NCBI RefSeq assembly: GCF_027532945.1
Contig: NZ_JAPZTZ010000004.1
Span: 283,036 to 347,035, forward strand
DNA from: Phreatobacter sp.
GTDB taxonomy: Bacteria; Pseudomonadota; Alphaproteobacteria; Rhizobiales; Phreatobacteraceae
Direction: 5' to 3'
Length of the DNA: 64,000 nucleotides
Below are positions 61,045-64,000 of the stretch, one piece after another. The notes beneath the pieces are model-generated. The model worked only from the letters and a program-made list of their open reading frames with translations. It had not been told where the DNA came from and did not search any database. The number at the start of each line of letters is the position of its first letter. Position 1 is the first letter of the stretch. Position numbers and translations under genes: made by a program.

Positions 61045-61076
61045 ACGCCCGGCGGGGGAAACCCTTCGCCGGGCGT
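61045..61076 (+). terminator. leader hairpin, possible attenuator
   Basis: 10-bp perfect stem ACGCCCGGCG / CGCCGGGCGT with a 12-base loop, 20 bases after the -10 element, followed by CGTCGTTT. It could stop transcription just after the promoter and give a short (~60-base) leader RNA. The T-run is weak. Confidence 0.35.
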
Positions 61077-61139
61077 CGTCGTTTCCGGGCCCCGTCGTCG
61101 GCCCCGCCGATGCCCGGCCCTCCCGTTTCGGATCCCGCC

Positions 61140-61637
61140 ATGACCCTCCACCCCAACCGTGCCGCGCCGGAGACGGCATCGGCCCGTCCCGACACGTCCA
61201 GCCCCATGGCGCCCGTCGGGGCGGCCCGCCCGGCGCCAGCCACTGCCGTCCTGCCATCAGGCGGCTCGGTTGCCGCCACCGTGGCCCCCGAGCCCTCGCA
61301 TATCGGCAAGCCCTGTCCGGGCCTCGCCGATTGTCCGGAACGGCCGCGCCTCGTGCGCCGGCTCTTCGCTGCCGCCGAGCGCGAGATCGAGACGCTGGAG
61401 GCGACCCTCGGCGGCACGTCCTCGACCGCCGCCCGCCGGCTCGGCGCCCTCGCCGCCGCCCTCGACCGCCTCGCCGCGCTCGACCGCAAGGCGCTTGCCG
61501 CCGCCCGCGACCCTGTCGGAGATGCCGATGCCCCGCCCGTCGCCGCGCCTGTGGACGCCGAAGCCTGGGCTAAGGGACTTGCGGCGCAACTTGCTCCGCG
61601 CCGGCCCGGAGGAGGTGGCGAGGGTCAAGCCGGATGA
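61140..61637 (+). CDS. putative small DNA-packaging protein upstream of terminase
   Basis: 165 aa from the ATG at 61140. N-terminal half Pro/Ala-rich and probably disordered. The conserved part is CPERPRLVRRLFAAAEREIETLEATLGGTSSTAARRLGALAAALDRLAALDRKAL, a helical stretch of the type encoded just before the large terminase in alphaproteobacterial gene-transfer-agent and prophage clusters, where it may act as the small terminase or adaptor. Its last ~115 bases overlap the terminase ORF in another frame. Assignment is mainly by position. Confidence 0.6.
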   Translation: MTLHPNRAAPETASARPDTSSPMAPVGAARPAPATAVLPSGGSVAATVAPEPSHIGKPCPGLADCPERPRLVRRLFAAAEREIETLEATLGGTSSTAARRLGALAAALDRLAALDRKALAAARDPVGDADAPPVAAPVDAEAWAKGLAAQLAPRRPGGGGEGQAG

Positions 61638-62874
61638 TGTTGTCCGGATGCGGGCCTATTGGCCGGTCTTCGCCCGGCCCGAGCAGATGCCGCCGCGCGG
61701 CCGCTGGCGGATCTGGGCCTTCATCGGCGGCCGCGGGGCGGGCAAGACCCGCGCCGGGGCCGAATGGGTCCACGGCATCGTCCATGGCCGCGACGATTTC
61801 GGGCCGCGCTGCGGCCGCATCGCCCTGATCGGCGAGACCATCGACCAGGTCCGCGAGGTGATGGTCGAGGGGGTCTCGGGCCTGCGGGCCTGCGGCTTTC
61901 CCGCCGAGCGCCCGCGCTTCGAGCCCTCGCGCCGCCGGCTCGTCTGGCCGAACGGGGCGGTGGCCCACGGCTTCTCCTCGGAGGATCCGGAGGCGCTGCG
62001 CGGGCCGCAATTCGACGCCGCCTGGGCGGACGAGGCCGTCAAATGGGTGCAGGCCGAGGCCAGCTGGGACATGCTGAGCTTCGCGCTCCGCCTCGGCACG
62101 CTGCCGCGGGCCCTCGTCACGACGACGCCACGGGCGACGCCGCTGATGCGCCGCCTGCTGGCCGATCCCGACACGGTCGTGACGCGCTCGGCCATGGCCG
62201 CCAATGCCGCGAACCTCGCGCCCGGTGTCGTCAAGGCGCTGATGGCGCGTTACGGCGGCACGCGGCTCGGCCGGCAGGAGCTCGACGGCGAACTGATCGA
62301 TGACCGCGAGGGCGCGCTGTTCTCCCGCGAGGCCATCGAGGCGCAGCGGGTGATGGCGGCGCCGGCCCTCAAGCGCATCGCGGTGGCGGTCGATCCGCCC
62401 GCCTCCCACCGCAAGGGGGCGGATGCCTGCGGCATCGTCGCCTGCGGCATCGACGCGGAGGGCACGGTCTTCGTGCTGGCCGATGCGAGCGCGGAAGGGC
62501 TGAAGCCCCATGAATGGGCGGGGCGGGCGGCGGTGCTCTTCCGCCGCCTCGAGGCCGACGCCCTGGTGGTCGAGATCAACCAGGGCGGCGACATGGTGGC
62601 GGCGGTGATCGGCGAGGTCGCGCCCGATGTGCCGGTGACGCCGGTGCGGGCGGCGCGGTCGAAACACCTGCGCGCCGAGCCGGTCGCCGCCCTCTATGCG
62701 CAGGGCCGCGTCCGCCATGCCGGGCGGTTTCCGGCGCTGGAGGACGAGCTGGCCGATTTCGGCCCCGACGGATTGTCCAACGGCCGCAGCCCCGACCGGC
62801 TCGATGCGCTGGTCTGGGCCGTGACGCATCTGGCGCTCCGGCCTAGGGCCGAGGCGCGGGTGAGGGGGCTTTAG
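61522..62874 (+). CDS. large terminase subunit / DNA-packaging protein (GTA or prophage type)
   Basis: 450 aa from the ATG at 61522; TTG 61579 and GTG 61615 are alternatives, and the earlier track start is inside the previous gene. ATPase: IWAFIGGRGAGKTRAGAEWV (Walker A), FDAAWADEAVKW (Walker B). Adenine-binding-type segment and coupling motif: ALVTTTPRATPLMRRLL. Nuclease half: RIAVAVDPPASHRKGADACGIVACG, EINQGGDMVAAVI, and the end SPDRLDALVWAVTHLAL, the Terminase_6C pattern. Packages DNA into heads. No portal gene follows in the window. Confidence 0.88.
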   Translation: MPMPRPSPRLWTPKPGLRDLRRNLLRAGPEEVARVKPDDVVRMRAYWPVFARPEQMPPRGRWRIWAFIGGRGAGKTRAGAEWVHGIVHGRDDFGPRCGRIALIGETIDQVREVMVEGVSGLRACGFPAERPRFEPSRRRLVWPNGAVAHGFSSEDPEALRGPQFDAAWADEAVKWVQAEASWDMLSFALRLGTLPRALVTTTPRATPLMRRLLADPDTVVTRSAMAANAANLAPGVVKALMARYGGTRLGRQELDGELIDDREGALFSREAIEAQRVMAAPALKRIAVAVDPPASHRKGADACGIVACGIDAEGTVFVLADASAEGLKPHEWAGRAAVLFRRLEADALVVEINQGGDMVAAVIGEVAPDVPVTPVRAARSKHLRAEPVAALYAQGRVRHAGRFPALEDELADFGPDGLSNGRSPDRLDALVWAVTHLALRPRAEARVRGL

Positions 62875-62903
62875 GGGGCGGTTTCGGGCCGAGGCGCTGT
62901 TCG

Positions 62904-63052
62904 CCCCTCACCCTTCCCTCTTCCCGCAGGCGGGGAGAGGGGGACTTCGACGTCCCGTCCGTTCTCGCCCGGCGTGCCAGGCGGAGCGGGTCGGCGGTTC
63001 TGCACGACGCTGTTGCCCCCTCTCCCCGGCGGGGAGAGGGAAGGGTGAGGGG
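62904..63052. repeat. inverted repeat element A in spacer
   Basis: Outer 17-bp arms CCCCTCACCCTTCCCTC (62904-62920) and perfect complement (63036-63052); inner arms CGGGGAGAGGGGG (62931-62943) and complement (63016-63028). The 72 bases inside hold no ORF. Confidence 0.7.
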
Positions 63053-63107
63053 CCAGGGAGCACAGACCTCCCGGCTTCTGCCCAACCGTTTGCGCCTTAT
63101 CGGCATG

Positions 63108-63297
63108 CCCCACCCCGACCCTCCCCTCTGGCGAGGGGAGGGGGATCGGGCACCGCCGTCCCGCGCAAGGCTGACTGACACGGCCCGCGCGCTGACGACC
63201 CCCGTGGCGGTCGCGGGCTGGGCCTGGCCCGACAGCGCCGACCGCACGCGACGCCGTGGTCTCCCTCCCCTCGCCAGAGGGGAGGGTGCGGGTGGGG
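63108..63297. repeat. inverted repeat element B in spacer
   Basis: 35-base arms 63108-63142 and 63263-63297, differing at two positions; core CCCTCCCCTCTGGCGAGGGG and its complement. About 120 bases lie between the arms. Same style as element A but a different sequence. Confidence 0.7.
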
Positions 63298-63400
63298 CCT
63301 TCAAGGGTGCGTCGCCAATGGCCCTCTGACACGTCCCGCGCCGACCGCTGTCGTTCGCCGTCCGTCTGACACCCCTTCATCGGCCCGCTTCGGAGGCCTC

Positions 63401-63860
63401 ATGACACCGCAGCCTTCCGGGCGTGCCGCGGGGGACACCCGCCGCGCCATCGCTTCCGCGCGCCTGTTGCGTGCCATCGCCGATCTGCGCTGGGACCTCC
63501 TCGTTCTCAAGACAGCGCTGCGTCTGCACCGGCGCTACGACCCGAACCAGCCGCGTGTCCCGGCCGGGAGTGCCGAGGGCGGTCAGTGGACGAGCGGCGG
63601 CGGGACGTCACCGCGCGAGATGTCGGGGCGCCGCGGCAGGCCGTTTGCCGAGGGCACACCTGCTCAACAGGCTGTAATGGTTGCTCTGCGCGCCAGAATT
63701 GATGCCGCGGCAGCAAGGATCAAGGATCGCGATCCGACTTGGCGGAGACCGGAGAGCATGATCAGTGGTACGGTCGAAAGCCGGATCGAACACATGCAGG
63801 CGGTCGCGGCTGCTGCAGAAGCCCACGAGGCGTTTTTGGTGCGTTGGGGTATCGGCGGTC
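63401..63860 (+). pseudogene. 5' part of a phage-type protein gene interrupted by an IS3 element
   Basis: ATG at 63401 with GGAGG upstream. About 150 codons: a helical opening (IASARLLRAIADLRWDLLVLKTALRLHRRYDPNQ), then PRVPAGSAEGGQWTSGGGTSP, a motif common near the tail or head genes of alphaproteobacterial prophages, and a charged helical part (ARIDAAAARIKDRDPTWRRPESMISGTVESRIEHMQ). The frame is open to the window end only by reading into the IS3 left end at about 63861, so the native 3' half is lost or displaced. Not in the ORF track because no stop occurs before the edge. Confidence 0.5.
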
Positions 63861-64000
63861 TGAACCGCCCCCGGTTTGTCGGAGGCTCCAACTTCCAAAT
63901 AGGATGGAGCCATGACGAGCAAGACAACGAACAAGTTCTCTCCCGAGGTGCGGGAGCGCGCGGTGCGATTGGTGCTGGATCACGAGGGCGATTACCCCTC
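63861..64000 (+). mobile_element. left end of an IS3-family insertion sequence (cut by window edge)
   Basis: Begins TGAACCGCCCCCGGTTTGTC, the look of an IS3-group left terminal repeat, then the orfA start with GGATGGAGCC before it. The exact boundary and target duplication need the right end, which is beyond the window. Confidence 0.65.
63912..64000 (+). CDS. IS3-family transposase OrfA, N-terminal 29 codons
   Basis: Starts [20 protein letters not shown] and continues [10 protein letters not shown], the helix-turn-helix opening of IS3/IS911-type OrfA proteins. The partner orfB (DDE transposase), made by -1 frameshifting in this family, would lie outside the window. This is the first copy of the element seen; others cannot be judged. 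Confidence 0.85.
   Translation, partial: MTSKTTNKFSPEVRERAVRLVLDHEGDYP

Larger units (their letters stand above)
62875..63400. other. repeat-rich spacer without genes
   Basis: 526 bases between the terminase and the next packaging-type gene. The reading frames are low-complexity, dominated by C/T and G/A runs (for example CCCTCTCCCCGGCGGGGAGAGGG). It is filled by the two inverted-repeat elements described separately. No gene is supported. In typical modules the portal gene would be expected near here, so something appears to have been inserted or lost. Confidence 0.6.

Noticed and set aside
1-64000. tRNA, rRNA or CRISPR features
   Set aside because: No TTCGA-type loop with matching stems and no regular direct repeats were seen by eye; a tool search could still find a missed tRNA.

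Overview
The window looks like chromosomal DNA of a high-GC (roughly two-thirds G+C by eye) alphaproteobacterium of the Rhizobiales/Hyphomicrobiales type. Supporting signs are a MucR/Ros regulator, a DivJ-like cell-cycle histidine kinase, CtrA-type TTAA-N7-TTAAC sites, a TIGR03808-type Tat-exported beta-helix protein, small alphaproteobacterial families (DUF1491, DUF2336, DUF5330, DUF1194, DUF2267, DUF6456-like), several tripartite tricarboxylate transporter (TTT) binding proteins, and dispersed palindromes of the ATGCCCGGC type. The genus cannot be fixed from the sequence alone. I saw no rRNA, tRNA or CRISPR array.

Layout. 0-6 kb: the 3' end of an Fe-S/FAD oxidase, a small unknown gene, an nadX + TctC-type pair, an orphan TctC-type protein with a terminator, and a PfkB sugar kinase. 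6-13 kb: ferredoxin-NADP reductase, a membrane protein, a gamma-carbonic anhydrase operon preceded by a perfect CtrA site and containing a 48-aa ORF absent from the ORF track, a Tat beta-helix protein, a phosphoesterase, pyroglutamyl peptidase and an aminotransferase. 13-18 kb: BepA-like M48 protease plus DsbA-like protein, an NTF2-like protein, DUF2267, and the overlapping folP-folB-folK cluster. 18-20 kb: nucleotidyltransferase and methyltransferase pair for surface sugar. 20-31 kb: two-subunit methylmalonyl-CoA mutase, a complete tctC-tctB-tctA operon, a HAD phosphatase, a lipoprotein alpha/beta hydrolase and MeaB, the mutase chaperone. 31-38 kb: amidase, a 42-aa membrane protein absent from the ORF track, HerA-like ATPase, receiver-like protein, M20 peptidase, a DnaA-domain-IV-like HTH protein coupled to a DUF6456-like protein, and MucR.

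38-47 kb: oligopeptidase B-like peptidase, MFS exporter, DUF1194 protein, a long inverted repeat, superoxide dismutase with a clear terminator, a proline-rich membrane-anchored protein, a branched-chain aminotransferase and SufE. 47-54 kb: DUF5330, DivJ-like kinase, a peptidoglycan-binding protein starting at TTG behind a strong ribosome site, DUF1491, DUF2336, a 66-aa protein behind a CtrA-like site, a lipoprotein and the DUF1214/DUF1254 pair. 54-61 kb: PBP1A, YcgN, DUF1330, and a divergent cueR/copA pair with a 19-bp palindromic operator, then CsbD.

61-64 kb is the accessory part: a promoter with a palindrome between -35 and -10, a leader hairpin, a small packaging-type protein, a large terminase (gene-transfer-agent or prophage type), a repeat-rich spacer with nested inverted repeats, and a phage-type gene interrupted by the left end of an IS3-family element that runs off the window.

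The clearest functional links are mutase + MeaB around a TTT carboxylate importer, the folate trio, CueR with its copper pump, and a possible CtrA-linked envelope set. I did not find a system I can call undescribed with confidence. The best leads are the CtrA-site operon with its 48-aa ORF, the DnaA-like HTH/DUF6456 pair, and the operator-hairpin leader of the terminase module.
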